Of a stretch of 64,000 bases of DNA, positions 46,534 to 55,829 are shown one piece after another. The notes below the pieces were generated by a model. The model ran no database searches. It was given only the letters and a program-made list of their open reading frames with translations, and was not told the origin of the DNA. A program made the translations under genes and the position numbers. Numbering within the stretch: the first letter of the stretch is position 1; the number at the start of each line of letters is the position of its first letter. Source of the stretch: Mesobacillus boroniphilus JCM 21738 (GTDB taxonomy: Bacteria > Bacillota > Bacilli > Bacillales > Cytobacillaceae); NCBI RefSeq assembly GCF_000517385.1, contig NZ_BAUW01000003.1:41034-105033 (forward strand), in the 5' to 3' direction.

Positions 46534-48269
46534 CTATAATTCCTCCGCTTGTGGAATCGAAAAGGAAATCTCTGTGCCTCTTCCAGGCTCGCTATCAATC
46601 CTCAGTGAGGAATCTTCCCCAAAATTCATCGTAAGTCTTCTGTTCACATTGAAAAGTGCGATTCCGCTGCCTGTTTCAGAATCAATTATCTGTTTACCTA
46701 ACTGTTGGCTCCGTTCTTTGCTCATTCCCTGCCCGTTATCTCTCACCGTAACATTAGTGCTTTTATCGGCTTTATGAATCTCTATATGAATCTGGCAGTC
46801 ATGATCCATATTCTTGATCCCATGTTTTACGGCGTTCTCTACAATTGGCTGCAGAGTCAGCGGCGGGATTTTTACAGGCAAAGCGTCCACCTCAATATCA
46901 TAGGTAACCTTCAGTTTTTCCACAAATCGTGCCTCTTCAATAGATAGATAGGCTTTGACATGGGCCAATTCCTGCTCAAGCGTTGTCATAGATACGGTTG
47001 TCGCGGTCAGGTTCTGACGCAGGAAATGCGAGAGAGAGACAAGCAGCTTCCTGGCTTTTGCAGGATCAATCCTTATTAGAGAAGTGATAACATTCATTGT
47101 ATTGAAAAGGAAATGAGGGCTGATTTGTGCCTGCAGTGCTTTAACCTCCGCTTCCTTGGCAAGCTGATAGGCCTTTTCAGCTTCTGCGATTTCAAGCTGG
47201 TTGCTGAGCAGGTTGCTGAGGCCGGAGATCAGCTCAATGACGACATTGGTGATTTCCTTTTCCGATTTAAAATAAAACTTCAGTGTGCCAATCGTTTCTT
47301 CACGCAGTTTCAAGGGGGCAATCACCGCAGCGCCAAGAGGGCAGCTATCCTCGCGGCAGTGAATCGTTTCATCATTGGCAACGACAAGCTTGCCGCTTTT
47401 CAGAACATCTTTCGTAATCTGCGTCTGGATAGGACTTGTTGAGCGATGATGGTCATCACCAAGGCCGACATGTGCCAGAATTTCTGATTGGTTTGTGATT
47501 GCGACCGCACTAGTCTGAACTTCCTTATGCAGAATCTCGCAGACCGACCGTGCTGAATCGGGATTGATGCCCTTGCGCAAGTATGCGAGCGTCTGATCGG
47601 CAATCCGCAGTGTTTTTTGCGCAAGCATCGCACCAGTCTTTTCTTCTTCGGAAACAACATTCTTGATCACCATCAAAAATAAAGCAGACCCAAGTCCATT
47701 TGCGATAATCATTGGAACACCGATAATTTCGACAAGTGTTTGCGCCTGTTCATAAGGCTTGGCAATCAAAAGGATGATCAGCATCTGTACCGTTTCGGCG
47801 ATTGCCCCAACAAGGAATGCTGTCCTCAGATTGACATTATTTTTCTTCTTCTGAAAGCGGCCAGCGATGATTCCGGCCACGATTGCCGCAAGTCCACAGG
47901 CAAGAGCGGTGAAGCCGCCGAGCGTGAAACGATGCAGACCCGCAATAAGCCCCGCGCCAATGCCGACCTTATAGCCGCCAAGCATACCGGCAATCACAAT
48001 CCCGATGACACGGGAATTGGCAATCGCTTCATCCGATGCCAGGTCGCAGTCCAGGGATCGAACTGGAGTGAATCAGTTGAGAAGCTCATGCCGGAATATG
48101 TACCGATGATCCCGAAAAAACCAAAGAATACAATTGCGAAATATTGCTGTCGCCGATTCAGGGAATCATGGTAAATCAACCCCCGGAAGAAGCGGAACCT
48201 CGTTAAAATGAAAGCAATCGTCACAATGATGCCAAGCCGTTCCAGCATCGTAATGAGTAATTCGAACAT
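46534..48269 (-). CDS. lytS: LytS-type sensor histidine kinase (frameshifted)
   Basis: The ~578-aa protein has an N-terminal 5TM-5TMR_LYT sensor (GIVIAGMLGGYKVGIGAGLIAG, LACGLAAIVAGIIAGRF), a GAF-like domain (~200-340), and a His_kinase domain with LQAQISPHFLFNTMNVI (phospho-histidine). The ATPase domain has LTLQPIVENAVKHGI and SGIALFNVNRRL. LytS/BtsS/YpdA members sense pyruvate or membrane state. The break near 48041 (ACCTGGCATC for ACCTTGGCATC) is a one-base loss. Placement beside cstA parallels E. coli BtsSR and its CstA-type target BtsT. Confidence 0.87.
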
Positions 48270-48401
48270 AAGCGTACTCCTCAGGAAGTGTTTGCATTCA
48301 TTTTAAATTAAGAATCAGGAAAAACAAAGATAATAAGCACGATTTGCTGCAAAGAGGCTGTATTTAGGCTGATAATCCTTAGATGAGTGTTAAAAAAAAT
48401 T

Positions 48402-48501
48402 TATTATAGCGAAAATCTTAATTTTATAGCGAAAATCTCAATTTAATAGCGAAAATAACTTTTTCATAGCGAATTGGAAATTTTCCGTACTTTTTTCCAG
48501 T
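48402..48501. repeat. 20-bp iteron array (ATAGCGAAAAT) with terminal hairpin
   Basis: ATAGCGAA starts at 48406, 48426, 48446 and 48466, an exact 20-bp period. The last unit enters TTGGAAATTTTCC...TTTTTTCCAG (stem 48474-48480 / 48494-48500). It sits in the 311-bp gap between lytS and the LiaG-like gene. A further partial GGCGAAGTTCATTTGCG lies at ~48515. Confidence 0.9.
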
Positions 48502-48544
48502 TCAATATATTCATGGCGAAGTTCATTTGCGTTACTACAATATA

Positions 48545-48578
48545 AAATGGCGAACCGGGAAAACCAGGTCGCCATTTA
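48545..48578 (-). terminator. terminator of the LiaG-like gene
   Basis: AAATGGCGA pairs with TCGCCATTT across a ~15-nt loop. Confidence 0.75.
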
Positions 48579-48580
48579 TT

Positions 48581-49444
48581 TTAAAAGATTTCAATATCGC
48601 CGCTTGATACATCAGCGTTGATTTCGTATTTCCCGCTTCCGTGTTTGCCGCGGAGGTGGTTATCGGATTCTTCTTGGTTTTCAAGCGAGAATTGACTCGA
48701 TATGCCACCGCTGCTTATTTTTCCGTTCAACGTAAAATTAGCATCATCTGGCAAATCCAGCTCGATATCGCCTGAACTTACATTTAAGTTCACATCATCA
48801 GTCAATGAATCCATCTGGATTTCGAGCTCACCCGATGACACATCTGCCTCAAGCTTGCCAGAATAGTTTTTGACATGGACGCTTCCAGAGCTGACTTCAA
48901 ATGAACCAGACCCCGCAGCAATTGAGTTGAATTCAGCTTCTCCTGATGAACTTTGGTGTTCAAGTGTCTCAACATCCAGGTTTTCCAAAACCATGCTGCC
49001 AGATCCGATATCAATCGCAAGATTCTTAAGCTTCATCGGAGAATCACTGGAATGCCCTTTGAATACTACATCGCCAGAACCAAGCTCGATTGCCATGTTC
49101 TTTTCATAGTCTTCAGGAATATAAACTGTGAGCGTTGTTTTGTCCATTTCAAACCAGTTGAACCAGAAGAAGCCTTTGCGTTTGACCTCAACTAGTATCT
49201 CATCGCCATGCATATCAACTTTTACCGTACCTTTGCCATTCAGCTCGGCACGAACATCATCCCGGTCTTCTGGCACGATCATCGTCTCGACACTGGAGAT
49301 ATCAATCGAGATATTTTCTGTTTGATTGCTCACCTTCACTGCGTCTTCCGCCTTGGCAAAGTTAACTCCACTGCCATCAAACATATAATTCCAACCAATA
49401 TAAGCCCCTGTAATCAACAGGAAAATAACCAAAATCCGTTTCAT
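48581..49444 (-). CDS. LiaG-like DUF4097 beta-helix protein
   Basis: The 287-aa protein has an N-terminal membrane anchor (ILVIFLLITGAYIGWNYMF) followed by a right-handed repeat domain. Short repeats of SSGD/GSGD type recur (VSSGSVHVKNYSGKLEADVS, VSSGELEIQ, VSSGDIELDLPD, VSSGDIEIF), the DUF4097 pattern. Length and layout match B. subtilis LiaG (289 aa), but liaH/liaF/liaS/liaR are not nearby. Its role is unknown; it may face the outside. The frame is intact. Confidence 0.75.
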   Translation of the reverse strand: MKRILVIFLLITGAYIGWNYMFDGSGVNFAKAEDAVKVSNQTENISIDISSVETMIVPEDRDDVRAELNGKGTVKVDMHGDEILVEVKRKGFFWFNWFEMDKTTLTVYIPEDYEKNMAIELGSGDVVFKGHSSDSPMKLKNLAIDIGSGSMVLENLDVETLEHQSSSGEAEFNSIAAGSGSFEVSSGSVHVKNYSGKLEADVSSGELEIQMDSLTDDVNLNVSSGDIELDLPDDANFTLNGKISSGGISSQFSLENQEESDNHLRGKHGSGKYEINADVSSGDIEIF

Positions 49445-49567
49445 TTAAAAAACTCCTCTCAATCTCATTCTATATTCAGAATAAGGCAAACCATTCTTAT
49501 TCCCAATGCACCTCCGATTTAAATCTGGATAGGACCTGAGGCGGATTTTGAGTTAAGTCGCTCATGA

Positions 49568-49605
49568 AAAAAAGCCAGATTCCGTTCACAGTCTGGAATC
49601 TGGCT
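49568..49605. terminator. terminator of pepT
   Basis: AAGCCAGATTCC pairs with GGAATCTGGCTT. Confidence 0.88.
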
Positions 49606-49620
49606 TCTTGTTGTTATTTG

Positions 49621-50853
49621 TTAAGCTTTCGCTTCATAAAGTTTCGCAATCTCTACAATGGTTTCAACGGATTTAAGCATATTATCCACTGATATATATT
49701 CAAACCTTCCATGGAAATTCTCACCGCCTGTAAAAATATTCGGTGTCGGCAGTCCCATATAGCTCAGCTGCGAGCCATCTGTGCCGCCGCGGATTGGTTT
49801 GACGATCGGCTTGATGCCGAGGTTTTCCATCGCCTCGTAAGCGATGTCGACAATTTGTTTTACCGGCTCGATTTTATCCTTCATGTTGTAGTACTGATCG
49901 TTCATTTCAAGCTCAACACGGGTCTCGCCGTATGTCAGCCTCAATTCATTGGTGATCTTCTGCATTAAATCCTTCCTCGACTGGAAGCTGTTACGGTCGA
50001 AGTCACGGATGATATAGTGAAGTGTCGTTTCCTCAACATCACCTTCAATGGAGCTGAGGTGGAAAAAGCCTTCATATCCTTCCGTATGCTCAGGTGCTTC
50101 TTCAGCTGGAAGCTTGCTGTTGAACTCCATCGCACTCTTCGCTGAGTTCACCATTTTTCCTTTTGCCGTGCCAGGGTGAACGTTTTTACCTTTAAAGGTC
50201 ACCTTGGCGCTTGCTGCGTTAAAGCTTTCATACTCCAGTTCGCCAAGCGGTCCGCCGTCAACAGTATAAGCAAATTTCGCATTGAATGCTTCAACGTCGA
50301 ACTTATGCGGTCCTCTGCCAATTTCCTCATCTGGTGTGAACGCGACACGGATTTTACCATGTTTGATTTCCGGGTGCTGGATCAAATAAGCCATTGCCGT
50401 CATGATTTCAGCAATTCCAGCCTTGTTATCCGCGCCAAGAAGAGTCGTGCCATCGGTCGTAATCAATGTGTGGCCTTTATACTGGGGAAGCTCAGGAAAA
50501 TCGGCCGGAGAAAGAATGATATTTTGTTCCTCATTAAGGATAATCTGGTTGCCGTCGAAGTTTTCCACAACCTGTGGATTGACATTTTTGCCGGTAAAAT
50601 CAGTTGCTGTATCGACGTGTGCAAGGAAGCCAATAGTTGGGACTTCTTTATCGGTATTGGCAGGAAGTGTCGCCATCACATAGCCGTTCCCGTCAATCGT
50701 CACTTCTTCCATTCCAATCGTTTTTAACTCCTCAACAAGCATGTTGGCAAGGGTAAGCTGGCCTTCTGTGGATGGAGTGGTTTCACTGCTTTCATTAGAC
50801 TGTGTGTCCACTTTTACATATGATGTGAATCTTTCAATGATCTCGTTCTTCAT
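49621..50853 (-). CDS. pepT: peptidase T (tripeptidase)
   Basis: The 410-aa M20 metallopeptidase cleaves the N-terminal residue from tripeptides. Zinc ligands appear in [45 protein letters not shown] and [14 protein letters not shown], with the dimerisation insert after. [21 protein letters not shown] is near the end. Length is normal. Terminator and start fit a single-gene unit. The frame is intact. Confidence 0.95.
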   Translation of the reverse strand: MKNEIIERFTSYVKVDTQSNESSETTPSTEGQLTLANMLVEELKTIGMEEVTIDGNGYVMATLPANTDKEVPTIGFLAHVDTATDFTGKNVNPQVVENFDGNQIILNEEQNIILSPADFPELPQYKGHTLITTDGTTLLGADNKAGIAEIMTAMAYLIQHPEIKHGKIRVAFTPDEEIGRGPHKFDVEAFNAKFAYTVDGGPLGELEYESFNAASAKVTFKGKNVHPGTAKGKMVNSAKSAMEFNSKLPAEEAPEHTEGYEGFFHLSSIEGDVEETTLHYIIRDFDRNSFQSRKDLMQKITNELRLTYGETRVELEMNDQYYNMKDKIEPVKQIVDIAYEAMENLGIKPIVKPIRGGTDGSQLSYMGLPTPNIFTGGENFHGRFEYISVDNMLKSVETIVEIAKLYEAKA

Positions 50854-50976
50854 TTCCTTTCAACTCCCATTCCTATGTATATTTTCATATTAGCATAGAA
50901 CATCAGAAACGCCATTTTAAAGGAATTTCAAAATTCAATTTTTAAGGTATAATGGTAAAAAGGAGGCTGGGTAATT

Positions 50977-51117
50977 ATGGGATATATATTAACCGCCATT
51001 GTTCTATCTGTCGTGTTTTATTCAATTTATAAAATAATCACATCCGGAAAATTGCCTAGCAACAACTATACTCCATTTGATGATATTACTGAGGGGAAAA
51101 AAACTAATGATGATTGA
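50977..51117 (+). CDS. DUF3951-type small membrane protein
   Basis: The 46-aa protein has one TM helix (MGYILTAIVLSVVFYSIYKI) followed by LPSNNYTPFDDITEGK. The SNxYTPFDDI motif is what I associate with DUF3951. AAAGGAGG lies 9 nt before the ATG. Its end overlaps the next gene by 11 nt, so the pair is probably translationally coupled. Confidence 0.7.
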   Translation: MGYILTAIVLSVVFYSIYKIITSGKLPSNNYTPFDDITEGKKTNDD

Positions 51118-51262
51118 TGTTGGCGTAATTATTGTTCTGATTCTGTCGCTCTGGTTCATTACGATCACACTGCAAAAATTGGCTGACAGAATCATGGAAA
51201 AACAGGAGAAGCAATATGAGCTGCTCAAAGAAATTAAAGATTTGCTAAAAAAAGAAAAATAG
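51107..51262 (+). CDS. small membrane/coiled-coil protein (DUF4083-like)
   Basis: The 51-aa protein has a TM helix (VGVIIVLILSLWFITITLQ) and a charged helix (RIMEKQEKQYELLKEIKDLL). ATG 51107 follows GAGGGG, and a second ATG is adjacent. It is coupled to the DUF3951 gene. Function unknown. Confidence 0.65.
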   Translation: MMIDVGVIIVLILSLWFITITLQKLADRIMEKQEKQYELLKEIKDLLKKEK

Positions 51263-51281
51263 CAGAATAGGATGTTATTTC

Positions 51282-51310
51282 TTTACATAAATAATAGTTA
51301 AGGTTAGGAT
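51282..51310 (+). promoter_or_regulatory. sigma-A-type promoter of the thi operon
   Basis: TTTACA, 17 bp, TAGGAT, ~24 bp upstream of the TPP aptamer. Confidence 0.7.
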
Positions 51311-51333
51311 GAAAATAATTGAATATTCGATGT

Positions 51334-51430
51334 ACTACTAGGGGTGCCCTGTCACGGGCTGAGAGAAAGACGTTAAGTCTTTTAACCCTTCGGACCTGAT
51401 CTGGGTAATACCAGCGTAGGAAAGTAGTGT
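51334..51430 (+). ncRNA. TPP riboswitch (THI element)
   Basis: ACTACTAGGGGTGCCC opens the aptamer; CACGGGCTGAGAGAAAGACG, AACCCTTCGGACCTGATCTG and GGTAATACCAGCGTAGGAAA follow, and TAGT closes it. The conserved CTGAGA and ACCTGATCTGG...ACCAGCGTAGGGA-type boxes are all present. Confidence 0.97.
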
Positions 51431-51456
51431 GAGAGATGTTTTCTTACTTTGCTTCT

Positions 51457-51490
51457 AAGCCAGGTCCACTTATATGGATCTGGCTTTTTT
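51457..51490 (+). terminator. TPP-controlled terminator
   Basis: AAGCCAGGTCCA pairs with TGGATCTGGCTT, followed by TTTT and the thiM ribosome site. It is the expected off-state structure when TPP is bound. Confidence 0.9.
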
Positions 51491-51512
51491 ATTTTTTCAA
51501 GGAGGTTACAGA

Positions 51513-52328
51513 ATGAAAAAGAAAGAGATTGCTATACTGCTGGACAGAGTCCGCATGGAGAACCCGCTCGTACATAACATCACCAATGTGGTGGTGACCA
51601 ATTTCACTGCTAATGGATTGCTGGCTCTGGGGGCTTCCCCGGTAATGGCCTATGCTCAAGAGGAAGTTGCCGAAATGGCGAGGATGGCGGGAAGTCTTGT
51701 CCTCAATATTGGAACGCTGAGACACGAGGTAGTTGAGTCGATGCTGATAGCCGGCAAGGCGGCGAACGAGCATGGAGTACCGGTTATCCTGGACCCGGTG
51801 GGTGCGGGCGCGACCCAGTATCGCACCGAAACAGCAAGAAGGCTAATGGAAGAATTGGAGATTGCCATTATTAGAGGGAATGCATCCGAGATTGCCAATG
51901 TTGCCGGGGAGCATTGGAGTATACGTGGAGTAGATGCAGGTGAATCAAATGGGGATGTGTTCGAGCTTGCTGTATCGGCCGCGAAAAAATTGAAGACGGT
52001 TGTTGTCCTCACTGGTAAAGACGACATTATTACAGACGGACATACTGCATTTATTGTCCACAATGGACACCCAATGCTAACAAAAGTGACAGGCACCGGC
52101 TGTTTGCTGACTTCCGTAATCGGCGCCTTCACTGCTGTTGAAAAAAATACGCTTAAGGCCGCAGCAGCTGCAGTAACCATTTATGGAGTGGCGGCGGAAA
52201 TTGCTGCTGATATTTGTGCTAATCAGGGTCCGGGAAGATTTCAAATAGAATTTTTAAACCAGCTCTACCTAATTGGTGGAAACGATCTGATTGAGAAAAT
52301 GTCTTTTACTCAAAAGGAGGTCGATTGA
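51513..52328 (+). CDS. thiM: hydroxyethylthiazole kinase
   Basis: The 271-aa enzyme phosphorylates 4-methyl-5-(2-hydroxyethyl)thiazole for thiamine salvage. It shows [64 protein letters not shown] and [21 protein letters not shown] 51513 has AAGGAGG 9 nt upstream. An in-frame start at 51474 lies inside the terminator hairpin and is unlikely. First gene of thiM-thiD-thiE-thiW. The frame is intact. Confidence 0.96.
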   Translation: MKKKEIAILLDRVRMENPLVHNITNVVVTNFTANGLLALGASPVMAYAQEEVAEMARMAGSLVLNIGTLRHEVVESMLIAGKAANEHGVPVILDPVGAGATQYRTETARRLMEELEIAIIRGNASEIANVAGEHWSIRGVDAGESNGDVFELAVSAAKKLKTVVVLTGKDDIITDGHTAFIVHNGHPMLTKVTGTGCLLTSVIGAFTAVEKNTLKAAAAAVTIYGVAAEIAADICANQGPGRFQIEFLNQLYLIGGNDLIEKMSFTQKEVD

Positions 52329-52329
52329 T

Positions 52330-53147
52330 ATGGAAAAAGCTTTAACAATTGCGGGCTCGGACAGCGGCGGCGGTGCTGGCATCCAGGCGGATTTAAAAAC
52401 CTTTCAGGAACTGAAAGTGTTCGGGATGTCTGCGCTGACTGCTGTAACGGCGCAAAATACGCTTGGGGTCCAGGGAGTCTTTCCGATGGAGGCAGAGGTG
52501 GTCGCTGAGCAAATTCAATCTGTCGGAGAAGATATAGGGGTGGATGCTTTGAAAACTGGAATGCTTTTCAACGCAGAAATCATTGAGACTGTTGCTGAAA
52601 AAATAAAGCGTTTCGCCTGGGATAAGGTGGTTGTCGATCCGGTCATGATTGCGAAAGGAGGGGCTCCATTGCTCCAGCAGGAAGCTGTTTCGGCTTTGAA
52701 AAATCATTTGCTGCCGCTTTGCTTCGTGATCACACCGAATATACCCGAAGCAGAAGTGCTGACAAGGATGACGATTCACAGTCCAGATGACAAAAAGGAA
52801 GCAGCCAGACGCATCCATGCCCTTGGAGCAAAAAACATCGTCATAAAAGGAGGTCATGATGTAAATACAAATGAGGCTGTTGATCTCCTTTTTAATGGTG
52901 CAGACTTTGAGTTCTTCTCTGTTCCGAGAATTGAAACGAAGAATACTCACGGAACTGGCTGCACTTTTTCCGCTGCGATCACTGCACAGCTTGCAAAGGT
53001 TTATCTGTATATGACGCGATATCTGTAGCGAAGGAGTTCATCCATGCCGCCATCGCAAACCCGCTGAATATTGGCCACGGCCACGGCCCAACAAACCACT
53101 GGGCTTTTAACAGGGAGAAAGGAAGTATTGCGACATGGCAAAGATAA
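52330..53147 (+). CDS. thiD: hydroxymethylpyrimidine (phosphate) kinase (frameshifted)
   Basis: The ~272-aa enzyme phosphorylates HMP and HMP-P. ALTIAGSDSGGGAGIQADLK is the start. VVVDPVMIAKGGAPLL, TPNIPEAEVLTRM and TKNTHGTGCTFSAAITA follow. After a break near 52998 (AAAGGTTT for AAAGGGTTT) the C-terminus continues (SVYDAISVAKEFIHAAIANP, ending in TAA 53145). ATG 52330 follows AAAGGAGG. It overlaps thiE. Confidence 0.93.
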
Positions 53148-53797
53148 GTCCTGGTAAAATGAGAAGCTTGCTTAAGGTGTATTTTATCGCCGGCAGCACG
53201 AATTGCCTGGAGGATCCCCGAGTAGTGCTGGAAGAGGCGATTCGCGGAGGAATCACTCTTTTTCAGTATCGTGAAAAAGGAGAAGGTTGTCTTGATGATC
53301 ACGAAAAGCTGGAGCTGGGCAAAAGGCTGCAAAGAATCTGCAGGGATAACGGCATACCGTTTATTGTGAACGATGATATCGAACTGGCACTAGAGCTCAA
53401 TGCGGACGGCGTCCATATTGGCCAGGAGGATGAGGATGCATCACTGGTTCGCGAACAAATCGGCGATAAAATTCTTGGAGTATCTGTACACTCTCTAAAA
53501 GAAGCTGAAAAGGCAAAGCTTGCAGGTGCTGATTATTTTGGCGTTGGCCCGATTTTTCCAACAGAAACAAAGAAGGATACAAGAGATGTTCGGGGAACTG
53601 CACTTATCGAGGAGTTAAAAGATTTTGAGGTTCCGATTGTCGGTATCGGAGGAATTACCGCTGAGAACGCTTCGCTCGTGATGGAAGCTGGAGCCGATGG
53701 AGTTTCCGTGATTACGGCGATCAGCCAAGCAGATGACGTCAGGGAAGCAGCCGCAAAATTGAGAGGCAAAATTATTCACAAATGGAGGGTAAAATGA
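53135..53797 (+). CDS. thiE: thiamine-phosphate synthase
   Basis: The 220-aa TIM barrel couples HMP-PP and thiazole phosphate. It shows VYFIAGSTNCLEDP, GITLFQYREKGEG, PFIVNDDIELALELNADGVH with the GQED motif, and YFGVGPIFPTETKKD. IVGIGGITAENASLVMEAGA lies near the end. It overlaps thiD by 13 nt and thiW by 4 nt. The frame is intact. Confidence 0.96.
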   Translation: MAKISPGKMRSLLKVYFIAGSTNCLEDPRVVLEEAIRGGITLFQYREKGEGCLDDHEKLELGKRLQRICRDNGIPFIVNDDIELALELNADGVHIGQEDEDASLVREQIGDKILGVSVHSLKEAEKAKLAGADYFGVGPIFPTETKKDTRDVRGTALIEELKDFEVPIVGIGGITAENASLVMEAGADGVSVITAISQADDVREAAAKLRGKIIHKWRVK

Positions 53798-54297
53798 GAA
53801 ACACACAAAAGCTTACACTTACTGCGATGATGGTAGCCATCGGTACATTGACCAGCCATATGTTGTTTATCCCGCTTGGTATTGTGAAGGTGTTTCCTGT
53901 GCAGCATTTAATCAATATATTGTCTGCCGTGCTGCTTGGACCATATTACGCGATAGCCCAGGCTTTTGGCGTATCACTGCTGAGGAATTTGATGGGGACT
54001 GGTTCAGTCTTTGCTTTTCCGGGGAGCATGATTGGTGCACTCCTGGCTGCATATTTTTATAAAAAAACGAAGAAAATGGGTTTCGCTTTTGCCGGAGAGG
54101 TAGTTGGCACCGGAATCATCGGTGCAATTGCCAGCTATCCAATCGCAGTACTTTTTCTTGGCCAGGAGGCAGCTGTATTCGGATTCATTCCCGCATTCCT
54201 TGCAAGCTCACTGGCTGGGGCGACATTAGGCTTTGTTCTTTTGAAAATTTTTCTGAAGAATGCTGGTAGAAGTATTGAGATGACTAGCAAGCTTTGA
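53794..54297 (+). CDS. thiW: ThiW, thiazole-specific ECF transporter S component
   Basis: The 167-aa membrane protein has five to six TM helices. It reads LTLTAMMVAIGTLTSHMLFI and VFPVQHLINILSAVLLGPYY, then GTGSVFAFPGSMIGALLAAY. ThiW is thought to capture hydroxyethylthiazole for the shared ECF module, and its place after thiM-thiD-thiE under a TPP switch fits a salvage unit. GGAGGG precedes ATG 53794, which overlaps the thiE stop (ATGA). The frame is intact. Confidence 0.92.
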   Translation: MRNTQKLTLTAMMVAIGTLTSHMLFIPLGIVKVFPVQHLINILSAVLLGPYYAIAQAFGVSLLRNLMGTGSVFAFPGSMIGALLAAYFYKKTKKMGFAFAGEVVGTGIIGAIASYPIAVLFLGQEAAVFGFIPAFLASSLAGATLGFVLLKIFLKNAGRSIEMTSKL

Positions 54298-54400
54298 TTT
54301 GGAAATAGTTTCTTACGTATGTCTTTAGCTGGAAATGGGTGAATTCCTGCTATATGATAAATGATAGAATCATATATTCCAGCTGAAAAGGGTGACATTT

Positions 54401-55014
54401 TTGAACAAAGAGAACAAGCTTGGATTGGTAGTGGACGTAGAGACAACTGGATTAGGTCCGGATTCAGATGAAATAATAGAATTGGCTGTGAAGCTATTTT
54501 CCTTTCATGAGGAATCAGGAGAAATAATAGACATTCTTGATGAAGATTCTTATTTAAGAGAGCCGCTGTCGACAACTGCGCAGAGAAATTATGACAGAGC
54601 GTACCGGATTCATGGGATTTCTTATGATCTGGTTCGTGGGAAGACATTTTACGATGAAAAATAATCGATTATTTCAATCGCACCGATGCGATCTTTGCCC
54701 ATAATGCCTCGTTCGACAGAAGCTTTTTATTCAGGATGTATCCAGAAGTCAACGAGATGAAATGGTATTGCACGATGAAGAATGTTCAATGGAAGAACCA
54801 CGGCTTCCCGAACAGCAAGCTGCTGACATTACTGCAGGCTCATAACATTTCGAAATTCCAGACGCACCGGGCGATGGATGACATTACATATTTGACGGAG
54901 TTGCTAAAACAGCAAAATCCAAATGGTGATTATTATTTGAAGGAAGTATTGGATTATGGTCCGATGCGGAAGTACCAGCCTGCGCAAAAACAAAGAAGAA
55001 GAATGTTTTATTAA
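54401..55014 (+). CDS. DnaQ-like DEDDh 3'-5' exonuclease (frameshifted)
   Basis: The ~205-aa protein has LGLVVDVETTGLGPDSDEII (Exo I, D and E), AIFAHNASFDRSFLF (Exo II) and THRAMDDITYLTELL (Exo III, H and D). A break near 54660 (GAAAAATAATC for GAAAAAATAATC) splits it. TTG 54401 is the likely start with AAAAGGGTGA upstream. It may be a repair or RNA-processing nuclease. It is a stand-alone gene closed by a strong terminator. Confidence 0.87.
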
Positions 55015-55047
55015 AAATGGTGCCTCGTTTTGACGAGGCACCATTTG
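55013..55047. terminator. bidirectional terminator
   Basis: AAATGGTGCCTCG pairs with CGAGGCACCATTT between convergent genes. Confidence 0.92.
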
Positions 55048-55052
55048 GATTT

Positions 55053-55700
55053 TTAAAGAACATACAAGTAAACGCTCAGGAAATGGGAAAGGCTCCCGAG
55101 CATGATGAAAATGTGGAAAATCTCATGGAAACCGAGATGCTTGAAGCGAAGGAAATCAGGCTTCAACGCATAAATGACGCCGCCGATTGTGTACATGATT
55201 CCCCCAGCAACCAGCCAGAAGATTCCGGCAGGGTTTAGGACGGATGAGAGGGGAGAGACGACAAAAATAACCATCCAGCCCATGACAATATAAATAGATG
55301 TAGACAGCCATCTTGGACTTCTGAACCAAATCATCTTAAAGAGGATTCCGCACAAAGCAGCGAAAGTAATGATGCCGAACAAAGTCCAGCCAGTGACTCC
55401 ATTGAGGCTGATCAGGCAAAAAGGCGTATAGGTTCCGGCAATCAAAACAAAAATCATGGAATGGTCAATTTTTCTAAGGAAGGCGATCACGCTATCTTTG
55501 CTGATGACCATATGGTAGGTGGCCGAAGCCGTATACAGCAAGATCATGCTGATGCCAAAAATCGTGACAGAAGTAATAGCCAGCGGTGAGCCTGTGGTAA
55601 GCGAAGCTTTGATGACGAGTGCAAGCAGACCTGCAAAGGATAGTAAAGCACCGGCAAGATGGGTCAGGCCATTAATTGGTTCGCGGATGTAACTGTTCAT
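55053..55700 (-). CDS. TrhA / haemolysin III family membrane protein
   Basis: The 215-aa protein has seven TM helices. EPINGLTHLAGALLSFAGLL, YTASATYHMV, FLRKIDHSMIFVLIAGTYTPF and FHEIFHIFIMLGSLSHF hold the conserved S, H, D and H...H residues of the PAQR/hly-III metal site. In B. subtilis the homologue (YplQ/TrhA) affects membrane energetics. Haemolysis is a historical name. The frame is intact. Confidence 0.9.
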   Translation of the reverse strand: MNSYIREPINGLTHLAGALLSFAGLLALVIKASLTTGSPLAITSVTIFGISMILLYTASATYHMVISKDSVIAFLRKIDHSMIFVLIAGTYTPFCLISLNGVTGWTLFGIITFAALCGILFKMIWFRSPRWLSTSIYIVMGWMVIFVVSPLSSVLNPAGIFWLVAGGIMYTIGGVIYALKPDFLRFKHLGFHEIFHIFIMLGSLSHFLSVYLYVL

Positions 55701-55829
55701 TTTTTACCCCCATATCACTTTATGTAGTGTTAATAACTACTTATAATAATATATGCATAACGATACATAGTCAATGTTTACGATTGTGTTTTTTGCATTA
55801 TAATAAAATAAAAACATGAGGGATTACTA

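Noticed and set aside
52393..52950. 185-codon minus-strand ORF inside thiD
   Set aside because: Shadow of a well-conserved gene on the other strand.
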